Shown: positions 37,613-46,838 of the stretch, in pieces
Layout: each line of letters starts with the position of its first letter
How positions within the stretch are numbered: position 1 is the first letter of the stretch
NCBI GenBank assembly: GCA_964449985.1
Contig: CAYVCG010000001.1
Coordinates: 1 to 64,000 of the forward strand
DNA length: 64,000 nucleotides
Direction: 5' to 3'
Origin: CAYVCG01 sp964449985
GTDB lineage: Bacteria; Bacillota; Clostridia; Lachnospirales; WRAX01
Translations under genes and position numbers: made by a program
Notes under the pieces: generated by a model
Told to the model about the DNA's origin: nothing
What the model saw: only the letters and a program-made list of their open reading frames with translations
Database searches by the model: none

Positions 37613-38227
37613 GTGATAAATATTTGGATATATATTTCGTTTATTCCAGGGATAATTATAGCATGTGGATTGCATGAATATGTTAAAGCAGTTGTGAGCA
37701 CAAGGTTGGGAGACCCTGTTCCAAAGCAAAAAGGCAGGCTCACTTTAAACCCTTTCGCTCATATTGATCTGCTGGGTGCTATTTTAATATTAATAACCGG
37801 CTTTGGTTGGGCCAAACCCGTTCAAACATCTCCTATATTTTATAAGAATAGAAAAAGGGATACTTTGATTACGTATATTATGCCATCTGTTTGTAATCTA
37901 TTTATAGGTGTTTGCTTTTCTCTTGCATACAATTTGGCTTATCCTTATTTAGAAAATATAATTGTTTCTAATGCCGGCGTTGGTATGTTCATTCAAAATA
38001 CTATTATTGGTGTTGCGCTAATAAATATTAACATGGCGTTCTTTAATTTAATACCTGTATACCCTCTTGACGGCGCAAAGATTTTGAATATGTTTGTATC
38101 CGCAGAAACTGCCATAAAGCTGCAACGGTCGGAGCATATTTTTCAGATGATTCTTGTTTTCCTTTTGCTTATGGGATATATTGGCATGATAATAAACCCT
38201 TTTGTCAATCTTATACTGAGATTCTAG
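37613..38227 (+). CDS. Site-2-protease (M50) homologue with degenerate zinc motif
   Basis: The 204-residue membrane protein has about five hydrophobic segments. It keeps the family layout: GLHEYVKAVVSTRLGD, KGRLTLNPFAHIDLLGAI, and NLIPVYPLDGAKIL. The zinc motif HExxH reads HEYVK, so the second His is Lys, and catalysis by the normal mechanism is doubtful. The C-terminal Asp motif (PLDG) is intact. The start is GTG at 37613 after AGGAGGAATTAT. It abuts scpA, an order common in Clostridia, which implies conservation for some non-proteolytic or altered role. Confidence 0.85.
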   Translation: MINIWIYISFIPGIIIACGLHEYVKAVVSTRLGDPVPKQKGRLTLNPFAHIDLLGAILILITGFGWAKPVQTSPIFYKNRKRDTLITYIMPSVCNLFIGVCFSLAYNLAYPYLENIIVSNAGVGMFIQNTIIGVALININMAFFNLIPVYPLDGAKILNMFVSAETAIKLQRSEHIFQMILVFLLLMGYIGMIINPFVNLILRF

Positions 38228-38236
38228 GTGATTTTA

Positions 38237-39022
38237 ATGTATAAAAACAGCGAAATCAATATACGGTTGGAGCATTTCGAAGGCCCGTTTGACCTTTTGT
38301 TCCATTTGATCGATGTAAACCAAATAGATATATATGATATCCCGATAGCGGAGCTGACAGATCAATATATAGCATATATTCGCTTGTTCCCCGCTAAGGA
38401 TATGGATTCTATGAGCGAGTTTATTTTGATGGCTGCAACGCTTTTAGAAATAAAATCAAAAATGCTGCTTCCAAAGGATACATACCATGATAATGCCGAA
38501 GACGAAGCCGATCCAAGAGATGAGTTGGTTGAAAAGCTTATTGAATATAAACGTTTTAAAAGCGTTATAACTGTTTTAAAAGAAAAGGAAACGCTTGCAG
38601 AGAAATCCTTTTTTAGACTGCCGGACAAAACTGTCAAAGTTGATTTTAATCATAACACAGATGTTGATTATGACGATCTTTTTAATGGTATAAGCATGGA
38701 TGGCTTGTATAAAGCCTTCGAGGATGTATTAAACAGGCGAGCGCTAAAAACAGATAAAGTTCGCAGCGGGTTTAATTCTGTTTCAAGGGATTTATATACG
38801 ATTCAGGAAAAGATAGAGCATATAGAAAACCTGCTTTTGCTTTATGAGAATATAAGCTTTTTTAATATCTTTTCACAAAGCTCTGGCAAGGCGGAAAAAA
38901 TAGTAACATTTCTTGCGCTTTTAGAGCTTATAAAGCTCAAAAAAGTTATTATAAAACAAAATAGTCTATTCGAAGATATTTCAATATACAAATGGAAGAA
39001 TGATGCCGTGTATGACGATTAA
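38237..39022 (+). CDS. scpA: Segregation and condensation protein A (kleisin)
   Basis: The 261-residue ScpA is the kleisin that bridges the SMC heads in the bacterial condensin complex, needed for chromosome segregation. The conserved N-terminal block is present (FEGPFDLLFHLIDVNQIDIYDIPIAELTDQY). The middle linker is acidic, and the C-terminal winged helix (TFLALLELIKLKKVIIKQ) binds SMC. The ATG at 38237 has AGGTG upstream. It overlaps scpB by 23 bases, which indicates tight coupling. Confidence 0.96.
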   Translation: MYKNSEINIRLEHFEGPFDLLFHLIDVNQIDIYDIPIAELTDQYIAYIRLFPAKDMDSMSEFILMAATLLEIKSKMLLPKDTYHDNAEDEADPRDELVEKLIEYKRFKSVITVLKEKETLAEKSFFRLPDKTVKVDFNHNTDVDYDDLFNGISMDGLYKAFEDVLNRRALKTDKVRSGFNSVSRDLYTIQEKIEHIENLLLLYENISFFNIFSQSSGKAEKIVTFLALLELIKLKKVIIKQNSLFEDISIYKWKNDAVYDD

Positions 39023-39584
39023 TGAGTTAGAAAGCGCAATAGAAGCTATATTGTTTGCATCAGGCGAGGCTGTTCCGCTTTCAAGGATAGCCGACGCTGT
39101 TGAAACCGATGAAAAAACCGTGTACTATATAATACAAAATCTAAGCGACAAATATGAAACGTCTAATCGGGGCATAAGAATAACCGAAATAAACGGGGCA
39201 TACCAAATGTGCACCAACCCTGAGTATTATAATTATATACAAGCGTTATTAAGCTCACCGAAAAAAAAGATATTAACACAGGCGCTTTTGGAAACGCTTG
39301 CGATAATCGCGTATAAACAACCGGTCACAAAAAGCCAGATAGAAGAAATAAGGGGCGTTAATGCCGATCATGCCGTGAACAAGCTTATGGAGTATAACCT
39401 TGTTATTGAAAAAGGGCGGCTGGATGCTCCGTATAAACCTATCTTGTTTGGTACGTCTGATGAATTTTTAAGATACTTTGGTTTTAAGGATATAAACTCC
39501 CTGCCAGAACTGCCTCAGGATACTAATCTCTTTAAACAGGAAGCAGAAAAAGAAGTTGACGAGATATTAGGTACGAGCGGATAG
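39000..39584 (+). CDS. scpB: Segregation and condensation protein B
   Basis: ScpB dimers bind the ScpA linker in the SMC-ScpAB complex. The roughly 190-residue protein has two winged-helix domains (LESAIEAILFASGEAVPLSRIA, and LLETLAIIAYKQPVTKSQIEEIRGV) and ends with LFGTSDEFLRYFGFKDINSLP, all typical. Three in-frame ATGs (39000, 39003, 39012) lie inside the end of scpA; GGAAG at 38994 best suits the one at 39003, and the family start best suits 39012. The exact N-terminus is therefore uncertain by up to four residues. Confidence 0.95.
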   Translation: MMPCMTINELESAIEAILFASGEAVPLSRIADAVETDEKTVYYIIQNLSDKYETSNRGIRITEINGAYQMCTNPEYYNYIQALLSSPKKKILTQALLETLAIIAYKQPVTKSQIEEIRGVNADHAVNKLMEYNLVIEKGRLDAPYKPILFGTSDEFLRYFGFKDINSLPELPQDTNLFKQEAEKEVDEILGTSG

Positions 39585-39654
39585 GATATTTTTAAGGCTT
39601 GGGGTATTTTTATTAAAGTTTCTTTAAAATAATCAATCATTAGGCGGCGATTAC

Positions 39655-40359
39655 ATGAAAGAAATGCTAGCAGTAAGCAACGTTACAAAGCAATACCTTA
39701 TGGGCGAAATCACCGTGTCGGCTCTTCGGGGCGTTAGCTTCTCACTGTATGAAGGAGAATTTGTCGTTATTCTCGGCCCTAGCGGTTCGGGGAAAAGCAC
39801 TATGCTCAATATTATCGGCGGCATTGATAAGCCAACAACGGGCGAAATTATATATAACAACAAAAACATAGCAAAAATATCTGAATATGAACTAACAAAC
39901 TACCGGCGGGATGCTGTCGGTTTTGTTTTCCAGTTTTATAACCTTATTCCAAACCTAACCGCCAGTGAAAACATCACCCTTTCCACCGAATTATCCAAAA
40001 ACCCCATATCCACAAAAATATTGTTGGAAAAAATAGGCCTTTCAGATAGAGGTAACCATTTTCCATCCCAAATGTCTGGAGGCGAACAGCAACGTGTTGC
40101 CATAGCCAGAGCTGTTGCAAAGAATCCGCAGATATTGCTTTGTGACGAACCAACAGGCGCATTGGATTTTTCCACAGGCATACAAATACTTCGTCTTTTA
40201 AAGGACTTTAATAGAGAATATAACAAAACCGTAATAATAATAACTCATAATATAGCCATTGGCGGCATTGCGGACAGAGTTTTTCATATCCGTGACGGTC
40301 TTATAGAAAAAATAATAGAGAATGAAAACCCGATAGAACCTGAGGAGGTATCGTGGTGA
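39655..40359 (+). CDS. ABC transporter ATP-binding protein (MacB/LolD type)
   Basis: The 234-residue ATPase has Walker [10 protein letters not shown] (about 42-50), the signature MSGGEQQR (about 140), Walker B ILLCDEP and a switch His in ITHN. The family partners with FtsX-type permeases that extrude peptides, drugs or lipoproteins by mechanotransmission. Its stop overlaps the start of the permease gene, and a membrane-fusion-type protein follows, so the three form one export system. Confidence 0.95.
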   Translation: MKEMLAVSNVTKQYLMGEITVSALRGVSFSLYEGEFVVILGPSGSGKSTMLNIIGGIDKPTTGEIIYNNKNIAKISEYELTNYRRDAVGFVFQFYNLIPNLTASENITLSTELSKNPISTKILLEKIGLSDRGNHFPSQMSGGEQQRVAIARAVAKNPQILLCDEPTGALDFSTGIQILRLLKDFNREYNKTVIIITHNIAIGGIADRVFHIRDGLIEKIIENENPIEPEEVSW

Positions 40360-42707
40360 TTCTATTTAAAAAGGCTATACGCTCCATGTTGGAAAATAAA
40401 CGGGCATATATCGCCTGTATTTATTTGATATCGTTTGGTATTTTGTTTTATGTTGCTATGGGCGTTACGGTGTCTGGCCTAAAAACGTCTAGGGATGCAT
40501 ATTTTAAACAATATCGGATGGCCGATGTATTTGCCACAGTTTCCGGCATTTCAAAATCGGAGGAACAAAAGCTCAGAAATATTGACGGTATTGAAGATGT
40601 ATCGTTCAGGCATGTCGTTGATGCACGCGTTATAATGCCAGATAACAGCAAAATAATAACGCTTCGCCTTATCTCTCTTGATGCTGCGGAGGAGAACCCA
40701 ATAAACGGTGTTATAACCACCGGAAAAGGATTTTTCGCTGATAACGATATCTTGGTTGCGGAATCATTTTTGGAAGCCCACGGCCTTGGCATAGGCGATA
40801 GTATCGACATTATTATCAGCGGAAAGCAAATGACGTTTAATATATGCGGCGCTTCAAAAAGCCCGGAATATATCTATATTATAAAAGGCTCTAAAGAATT
40901 GTTGCCCGATTTGGCGACGTTTAACACAGCATATCTCCAAGCCGATGCCATGGGAAATCTTTTGGAAAGCAAAAATGCTTATAACGATATAAGCTTTATT
41001 TTAAAAGATGGATACACATTTGACGATGTTAAAACACAGCTGGAGGATGAACTAACTAAATTTGGGCTGACACAGCTAATAAAAAGGGATGATCAGCCCA
41101 GCACAGCTATGCTTAACACCGAAATAGATTCGATAACAGCTCTGAGTGGAAGTTTGCCATATGCATTTGTAGCTATGGCTATTATTATTTTATATTTGAT
41201 GCTAAAGCGCGTTATTGAGCAGGATAGAACACAGATAGGAACATTAAAGGCTTTCGGGTTTTCGAACTGGAAGATAATACGCCATTACTTGTTTTATGGC
41301 TTTGTGACTGGGCTTATTGGCTCGATAGTTGGAACGATTGCTGGTTATTTATTGTCCGGCATTATATCAGAGGCTATGAAGATGTTTTTCAATATGCCGA
41401 TGATTACTAAAAGCGGAGACCTGCTTCTGCTGTTAAACGGCTTAGTTATAGGGATTGCCGGCGGAATAATCGGCGCATTTATGGGAGCTTTTAAAATTAC
41501 TAGGCTTATACCATCAGAAGCCATGCGCCCAGAAGCCCCAAAGGAAAGCAAACACGATGTATTAAGCTATATTCCCTTTATAAAGGTTATATTAAATTCT
41601 GGCGGGTCTATGGCGCTTAGAAATATTTTGAGAAATAAATTCCGTTCCATATTTATCGTTATTGGCATTGCTTTTTCCTTCGGCATACTGTCGTTTATCG
41701 GCTCTATCCCAAGTATGATAGACGATATGCTCATAAACCAGTTTACAAAGGTTCAGCTTTATGATGTTAAAATAGCATATAAAACGCCTGTCCCTTATTC
41801 CACAGGCATTGAAGACGCATTTGCTATAAGCGGCGTTACTATGGCAGAGGGTTTGTTAGAAGTGCCTGCTGAGCTTAGTCGTAACAGCAGGAAGGAATTA
41901 ATGGCAATAACAGGCATAACGCCTGACTCCAACCTATTTAAGATATATGACGATGAAAAAAGAGAAAATCTTTCTCTTGACAATACCGGGATTATCATTA
42001 GCAGTACACTAGCAAAAAACCTACAGGCAGGAAAAGGCGATACAATCATCGTTCGTTCCCCCCTGCTAAAAGACGATGCAAAGCTTATAGTTTCCGATGT
42101 TGTTCAGCAAAGTCTCGGAAGCGGATGTTATATGAGTTTGGATGCCTTGGCCAATTTGCTTAATATGCCTAGGGTTATAACGTCTGCAATCGTAAAGACA
42201 GATGATGTGGAGCATATAAAGGATTATTTAAAAGAAGGCAAAAATATAGAGTTTATTGAGGATAGCAACGAAACAATAGATAATTATGCTGGTTTGCTGG
42301 GAATGGTTCAGTATATTTTCGTTATGTATACGCTTGTCGGAGTTGTCATCGCCGTTGCAATAATTTATAACACGGCGACAATTTCCGTTTCCGAGCGCAA
42401 GCGTGAATTTGCAACGCTTAGGGTTTTGGGTATGCAGGTAAAGCAGGTTGGTGCTATATTATCGTTCGAATATTGGGTTTTGAGTATATTCGGCATAGCG
42501 TTGGGCATCCCATTTACCATTTTGCTAAAACAATCTATGGCTTCTATTATTGATTTACAAGCCTTTGCTTTTCCAACGTATACGACGGCATCTGCATATA
42601 TGATAGCCACATTCGGCTGTATTGCTGCTGTTTTTATATCCAATCAGGTTTCTAATAGAAGGATTAAATCATTTGACATGGTGGAAGTCTTGAAAGAGAG
42701 GGAATAA
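40353..42707 (+). CDS. FtsX-like ABC transporter permease (two MacB-type repeats)
   Basis: The 784-residue permease has an N-terminal helix (about 17-40), an external domain (about 45-255), three helices (about 265-390), then a second copy: a helix near 425-445, an external domain, and three helices (about 640-770). The ending SNRRIKSFDMVEVLKERE is typical. It is a fused pair of FtsX/MacB-like halves. GTG start codons at 40353 and 40356 overlap the ATPase stop, after GAGGAGGTATC. The substrate is unknown; lack of local resistance genes leaves drug, peptide or bacteriocin export open. Confidence 0.92.
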   Translation: MVILFKKAIRSMLENKRAYIACIYLISFGILFYVAMGVTVSGLKTSRDAYFKQYRMADVFATVSGISKSEEQKLRNIDGIEDVSFRHVVDARVIMPDNSKIITLRLISLDAAEENPINGVITTGKGFFADNDILVAESFLEAHGLGIGDSIDIIISGKQMTFNICGASKSPEYIYIIKGSKELLPDLATFNTAYLQADAMGNLLESKNAYNDISFILKDGYTFDDVKTQLEDELTKFGLTQLIKRDDQPSTAMLNTEIDSITALSGSLPYAFVAMAIIILYLMLKRVIEQDRTQIGTLKAFGFSNWKIIRHYLFYGFVTGLIGSIVGTIAGYLLSGIISEAMKMFFNMPMITKSGDLLLLLNGLVIGIAGGIIGAFMGAFKITRLIPSEAMRPEAPKESKHDVLSYIPFIKVILNSGGSMALRNILRNKFRSIFIVIGIAFSFGILSFIGSIPSMIDDMLINQFTKVQLYDVKIAYKTPVPYSTGIEDAFAISGVTMAEGLLEVPAELSRNSRKELMAITGITPDSNLFKIYDDEKRENLSLDNTGIIISSTLAKNLQAGKGDTIIVRSPLLKDDAKLIVSDVVQQSLGSGCYMSLDALANLLNMPRVITSAIVKTDDVEHIKDYLKEGKNIEFIEDSNETIDNYAGLLGMVQYIFVMYTLVGVVIAVAIIYNTATISVSERKREFATLRVLGMQVKQVGAILSFEYWVLSIFGIALGIPFTILLKQSMASIIDLQAFAFPTYTTASAYMIATFGCIAAVFISNQVSNRRIKSFDMVEVLKERE

Positions 42708-42710
42708 ATT

Positions 42711-44246
42711 ATGAAAAAAATAGTAAAGATTGTGTTGGCTATTATTGTTTTAATTGCTGTCGGTATTGGAGCTAAGTTTTATCTCGATATGCCTCTAGAC
42801 GTTTTGACATACAAAATCGCTTCCTCAGAGGCTTCGGAATACTTTATTGAACAAGGCTATGTAAAATCAGACACCGAGACAGATGTCTTTTCCAACGTAA
42901 GCGGTCCTATTGTGTCATTAAACGTATCCGAAGGCGACGAGGTTTATGAAGGGCAAGTCATATGCATAGTCGATTCATCGGAATACAACTATTCTGTGGC
43001 TCAAGCCGAAAATAACAAAAACGGATACATCGCCCAGCAAAAAAACCTTGATGTTGAGGATCAAAGGCGCAGAGCAGATTTGCAATCCAGCAAAAACAGC
43101 CTGCTAAACGAGTATAACAATATAGTTGCACAGGAAAAAGATTATCTCTTACAAGAAAGCACCGCTCTTGCAAAAGAACTGGATGTCGTGGCGAAGGAAA
43201 ACGAAACATCCGCTTTGAAAGAAGAACAACTAAATCAGCAAATACGCCTGCAAAATATACTTATTCAGCAGAATGAAACGGAGCTAAAATCAGCCGAGGA
43301 CGCCTTGAAAACATCAAAAATTTTGTATGATAATAACGTTATTCCAAAAAGCGAATATGACGACGCAGTTAAAGACGTGGAAACTAAACAAGCCAACCTT
43401 AACTCCAGCATACAGCAGCTGGAGGTTATTAAAGCTGGCTATTCCGAAACCTCGTCTCAGGTCTATACCCAAACCTATACCGAATACTACGACAGCATGA
43501 AGAAATCCATACAGTCAAAGATAGCTGATATAGATACTTCTCTTTCGAAAAACTATTCTTGGGCAATGAAAGAATATTATAACACATTGATTGATAACGA
43601 AGATACAAACGCAAAGCTTTTAAACAAAAAGATAGAGGATTGTACAATAAAATCCCCCGTAAGCGGAAAGATATCAACCCTAAATATAAAGGACACCAAT
43701 ATCGTGACTACGCAACAGCCTATAGCTGTTATAACAACAGAAAAATCAACAGACATAGAGGTTTATATCTCAACAAGGAATTATAAAGATGTACAGCTTG
43801 GTGATTATGTTGAGATAACCCAATCCCAGGCATCAGGGGATATTGTTTTTGATGGTGTGATAAAAGAAATAGACGAAAAAGCCATCTCTCAGCAATCCTC
43901 GCTAGGAATCGAGGATAGAAAGGTTAAAGTAACTATAAAACCGGCTGATGGCAATGAAGCGGCTTTATTCCCCGGTTTTGCTTTTGACGTAAAGTTTATA
44001 ACATTTAAAGAGACAAATCAAATCACAGTTCCAAAAACTGCCGTGTTTAAGTATACTGACGATTCATCCGCGCAGGATATGGTCTGGCTTGTGCAAGACG
44101 GAAAAGCTGTTATGCATGCTGTGACAGTCGGGCGGGAACTTAGAACAGAGTATATCATCGAAAGCGGGCTCTCCACTGATGATATAATAATAAAGGATGC
44201 ATCAGCAGAAGGAATCGGAAACAGAGTAAAAATAAAGACGGAATAA
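42711..44246 (+). CDS. HlyD/MacA-like membrane-fusion protein
   Basis: The 511-residue protein has one N-terminal membrane helix (about 4-23), a biotinyl-lipoyl-like half (SGPIVSLNVSEGDEVYEGQVICIVD), a long coiled coil (about 100-300, rich in Glu, Gln and Lys), the second lipoyl half (CTIKSPVSGKISTLNIKD) and beta-barrel domains. It should associate with the FtsX-like permease outside the membrane. In a Gram-positive cell it would span the wall zone rather than reach an outer membrane. It starts three bases after the permease stop. Confidence 0.92.
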   Translation: MKKIVKIVLAIIVLIAVGIGAKFYLDMPLDVLTYKIASSEASEYFIEQGYVKSDTETDVFSNVSGPIVSLNVSEGDEVYEGQVICIVDSSEYNYSVAQAENNKNGYIAQQKNLDVEDQRRRADLQSSKNSLLNEYNNIVAQEKDYLLQESTALAKELDVVAKENETSALKEEQLNQQIRLQNILIQQNETELKSAEDALKTSKILYDNNVIPKSEYDDAVKDVETKQANLNSSIQQLEVIKAGYSETSSQVYTQTYTEYYDSMKKSIQSKIADIDTSLSKNYSWAMKEYYNTLIDNEDTNAKLLNKKIEDCTIKSPVSGKISTLNIKDTNIVTTQQPIAVITTEKSTDIEVYISTRNYKDVQLGDYVEITQSQASGDIVFDGVIKEIDEKAISQQSSLGIEDRKVKVTIKPADGNEAALFPGFAFDVKFITFKETNQITVPKTAVFKYTDDSSAQDMVWLVQDGKAVMHAVTVGRELRTEYIIESGLSTDDIIIKDASAEGIGNRVKIKTE

Positions 44247-44273
44247 AATAAGACGGAGTAAAAGGTGATAAAC

Positions 44274-45329
44274 ATGCCTGTAATACGGCACAAAACGAGG
44301 CAAGTAAACATTGGTGGCATTGCTATAGGCGGGGATAATCCCATAGCCATCCAATCCATGACCAATACGGACACAAAAGATGCAGCAAAAACTATTGCGC
44401 AAATAAACGAGCTCACAAAAAAAGGCTGCGAAATCATCCGAGTTGCAGTTCCCGATGCAGCATCTGCAAATGCAATATCCGAAATCAAAAACCATATAAC
44501 AATACCGCTTGTTGCAGATATACATTTTGATTATAAGTTAGCAATAATGTCTATAGAAAACGGTGTCGATAAACTGCGTATAAACCCAGGCAATATAGGA
44601 GATGAAGAAAAAGTTCGTTCCGTCGTTTCTGCAGCATCGGAACGAGGTATACCAATAAGAATCGGTGTTAATTCCGGCTCTTTGGAGAAGGATATATTAA
44701 ACAAATACGGTGGCGTAACAGCGCAGGCGCTTTTTGAAAGCGCAATGAGCCATGTTCGTATTTTAGAATCTCTGAATTTTGATAATATAGTTATTTCGAT
44801 AAAAGCATCTGATGTTTGCCTTTCACTTGATGCATATAGCCTTTTGGCCGAAAGCACGGATTATCCTTTGCATATCGGCATAACCGAATCAGGCACGGAA
44901 TATTCAGGTTCTATAAAATCCGCTGTTGGCATAGGCGCTATGCTCTCCCAAGGTATTGGAGACACAATAAGGGTTTCATTAACCTCTGATCCGATAAACG
45001 AAATAACATGCGCCAAAACCATATTGCAGGCAATGAACCTGAGAAGCTTTGGCCCACAGCTTATCTCCTGCCCAACCTGCGGCAGAACGGAAATAGACCT
45101 TATAGCAATTGCACGCAAGGTTGAATCAGCTTTGGAGCATATTGACAAGCCAATAAAGGTTGCTGTTATGGGATGTGCAGTAAACGGTCCCGGAGAAGCA
45201 AGAGAAGCCGATATAGGGATTGCTGGTGGCAGAGGCGTTGGCATACTTTTTAAAAAAGGCCAGATAATAAAAAAAGTTCCTGAAGCGGAGCTTTTTGAAG
45301 CCTTTATGAATGAAATAAATAATCTTTAA
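44274..45329 (+). CDS. ispG: 4-hydroxy-3-methylbut-2-enyl diphosphate synthase
   Basis: IspG makes HMBPP in the MEP isoprenoid pathway. The 351-residue protein begins [20 protein letters not shown], has [13 protein letters not shown] and [12 protein letters not shown], and the [4Fe-4S] cysteines in [11 protein letters not shown] and [10 protein letters not shown]. It is the short bacterial form. The ATG at 44274 has AAAGGTG seven bases upstream, favoured over the GTG at 44265. It follows the export genes by 27 bases, so it may share their transcript without a functional link. Confidence 0.97.
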   Translation: MPVIRHKTRQVNIGGIAIGGDNPIAIQSMTNTDTKDAAKTIAQINELTKKGCEIIRVAVPDAASANAISEIKNHITIPLVADIHFDYKLAIMSIENGVDKLRINPGNIGDEEKVRSVVSAASERGIPIRIGVNSGSLEKDILNKYGGVTAQALFESAMSHVRILESLNFDNIVISIKASDVCLSLDAYSLLAESTDYPLHIGITESGTEYSGSIKSAVGIGAMLSQGIGDTIRVSLTSDPINEITCAKTILQAMNLRSFGPQLISCPTCGRTEIDLIAIARKVESALEHIDKPIKVAVMGCAVNGPGEAREADIGIAGGRGVGILFKKGQIIKKVPEAELFEAFMNEINNL

Positions 45330-45359
45330 ACTAAGTAGTTTTTAAGACATGGTGAAAAT

Positions 45360-45800
45360 ATGGAAAATATAAATGACAAAAATAAATATAAAGATTTAGT
45401 TATGCAAGCTCTAAAGGCTAAAGAGCGCTCATATTCGCCATATTCCCAATTCAAAGTGGGGGCGGCGCTTATGAGCTCAGCCGGAAAGGTTTACACCGGA
45501 GCGAACATAGAATCAGCCGCATATTCTCCAACAAACTGCGCAGAGCGCACTGCTTTTTTTAAAGCTGTCTTTGATGGTGAGCGAAGCTTTGAAGCTATTG
45601 CCGTTTGTGGAAGCGGAAATGATTATTGCCATCCTTGCGGCGTCTGCCTTCAAGTCATGATGGAGTTTTGCAATCCCAATAGATTCTTTGTTATTGTTAT
45701 AAAGGATGCGGATCACTATAACGTTTACACTCTCAAACAATTGCTGCCGCACGGGTTTGGCCCAGCTGATCTCGGCGCAAATAAAAAGGGCGATATTTAG
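45360..45800 (+). CDS. cdd: Cytidine deaminase
   Basis: The 146-residue enzyme deaminates cytidine and deoxycytidine for pyrimidine salvage. The zinc site is complete: CAE in SPTNCAERTAFF, and PCGVC. The substrate block YSPYSQFKVGAAL is present. It is a homotetramer-type, short enzyme. The end of the gene overlaps the left arm of the terminator hairpin that follows, so the last codons are part of the hairpin. Confidence 0.96.
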   Translation: MENINDKNKYKDLVMQALKAKERSYSPYSQFKVGAALMSSAGKVYTGANIESAAYSPTNCAERTAFFKAVFDGERSFEAIAVCGSGNDYCHPCGVCLQVMMEFCNPNRFFVIVIKDADHYNVYTLKQLLPHGFGPADLGANKKGDI

Positions 45801-45811
45801 CCATCGCCCTT
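45786..45811 (+). terminator. Terminator hairpin of cdd, proximal copy without U-tract
   Basis: AAGGGCGAT pairs with ATCGCCCTT across ATTTAGCC; the cdd stop TAG lies in the loop. The hairpin is followed by ATGC and then the dispersed repeat instead of a T-run. A second copy (two differences in 26 bases) lies at 45941-45966. Confidence 0.7.
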
Positions 45812-45815
45812 ATGC

Positions 45816-45934
45816 TGTCGACAATTCATCGAACAATACGGACGCGCAATGCGCGCCCCTACAGAAATTCCGGTTTTATGCCGTTTGCAAGGGCACCCAT
45901 TGGCCGTCCTTTAGAAATTTAGTATTTGTCGACA
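45816..45934 (+). repeat. Dispersed MITE-like repeat, copy C (full length)
   Basis: This 119-base element has imperfect terminal inverted repeats (TGTCGACAAT at the left, TTTGTCGACA at the right). It contains two internal palindromes, GGACGCGC-AAT-GCGCGCCC and one around CCCATTGGCC. It contains no open frame of note. It is flanked by directly repeated copies of the cdd terminator hairpin. Confidence 0.85.
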
Positions 45935-45940
45935 TCGTGA

Positions 45941-45970
45941 AAGGGCGACATTTAACCATCGCCCTTTTTC
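45941..45970 (+). terminator. Terminator hairpin of cdd, distal copy with U-tract
   Basis: AAGGGCGAC...ATCGCCCTT followed by TTTC. It is nearly identical to the hairpin at 45786-45811 and is the copy that retains a T-run, so it is probably the functional terminator for cdd. It is also near the end of the convergent minus-strand gene. Confidence 0.75.
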
Positions 45971-45979
45971 TATTTGCAA

Positions 45980-46180
45980 TTAATTTCTTCTATCGCTATA
46001 ATCAATAAATTCCTTATCTTTTGGCGTATCTTTCGGTCTTTCATCCGTTAATGGGTAACCGTGTTTTATTCTCTGCATTCTCTCCAGATGAGTAAAAGCC
46101 ATCTTTACGACCATAAGCACAAAAGAAAAAACTATACCCACTATTATAATAGCTGTTGCTGCCTCAAAAAAATCCATCAT
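45980..46180 (-). CDS. Small single-pass membrane protein
   Basis: The 66-residue protein has one hydrophobic helix (about 9-27), then a basic segment (HLERMQRIKHGYPL) and a charged, Asp/Lys-rich tail. I do not recognise the family; short proteins of this layout are common near sporulation and division genes. The ATG at 46180 has AAGGGG seven bases upstream. It lies 74 bases after spoVFB on the same strand and could belong to that transcript. Confidence 0.65.
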   Translation of the reverse strand: MMDFFEAATAIIIVGIVFSFVLMVVKMAFTHLERMQRIKHGYPLTDERPKDTPKDKEFIDYSDRRN

Positions 46181-46254
46181 ATACAAACCCCTTCATTCGT
46201 TATTTTATAAATAAATATACGGAGGTTTTTTTATATAGTCTTATTGTTTAGGAT

Positions 46255-46836
46255 CTATTTGCATAAAAGAGGCTGAAGCTGTTTTCCTTCCAAAGCTGCA
46301 ATAACAGTATCAACCGTCAAAGACTGTTTCGCCATAAGTGATTTACTTTTATTGATTGGGTCATCTTGGTAAAACGGTATGAAGTATATGTTTTTCATAT
46401 TTAAGAGCGAGCCTATGTTCTTTGCATTTCCGCCTAATCCATCGTTTGTTGATATACCCAAAATAACTGGGCGTTCATTGCGCAAATGCGCTTTTACAGC
46501 CATTGTTACAGATGTATCTGTGATAGAATTCGCCAGTTTCGCGATTGTATTGCCTGTGCATGGTAAAACTACTATTACATCAAGAATAGCTTTGGGGCCT
46601 ATTGGTTCTGTATCTGTTATCGTCTCTAAAACGTCATTACCGGTTTTTTGCTTCAACAAGAGCTTGAGCTCATCAGCCTTCGTAAATCTTGTATCAAGTG
46701 CTGCCACAGCAGCCGAAACAATGGGAATAACGTTTGCGCCTTCATCCTGGAGTGCTTCTATCTCTTTGACAACATTATTAATAGTGCAAAAAGAGCCCGT
46801 AAGTGCAAATCCAATGTTTAAACCTTTCAGTCTCAT
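46255..46836 (-). CDS. spoVFB: Dipicolinate synthase subunit B
   Basis: The 193-residue flavoprotein-fold subunit (GFALTGSFCTINNVV, then VVLPCTGNTIAKLANSITD) works with SpoVFA to make dipicolinic acid in the mother cell. Ca-dipicolinate then fills the spore core and gives heat resistance. It follows spoVFA after two bases. Length and motifs match the family. It shows that this genome uses the canonical spoVF route rather than the alternative flavoprotein route found in some Clostridia. Confidence 0.96.
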   Translation of the reverse strand: MRLKGLNIGFALTGSFCTINNVVKEIEALQDEGANVIPIVSAAVAALDTRFTKADELKLLLKQKTGNDVLETITDTEPIGPKAILDVIVVLPCTGNTIAKLANSITDTSVTMAVKAHLRNERPVILGISTNDGLGGNAKNIGSLLNMKNIYFIPFYQDDPINKSKSLMAKQSLTVDTVIAALEGKQLQPLLCK

Positions 46837-46838
46837 AG

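Noticed and set aside
45816..45934. Dispersed repeat as an insertion sequence
   Set aside because: It is too short to encode a transposase and none is nearby; it is a non-autonomous element at most.
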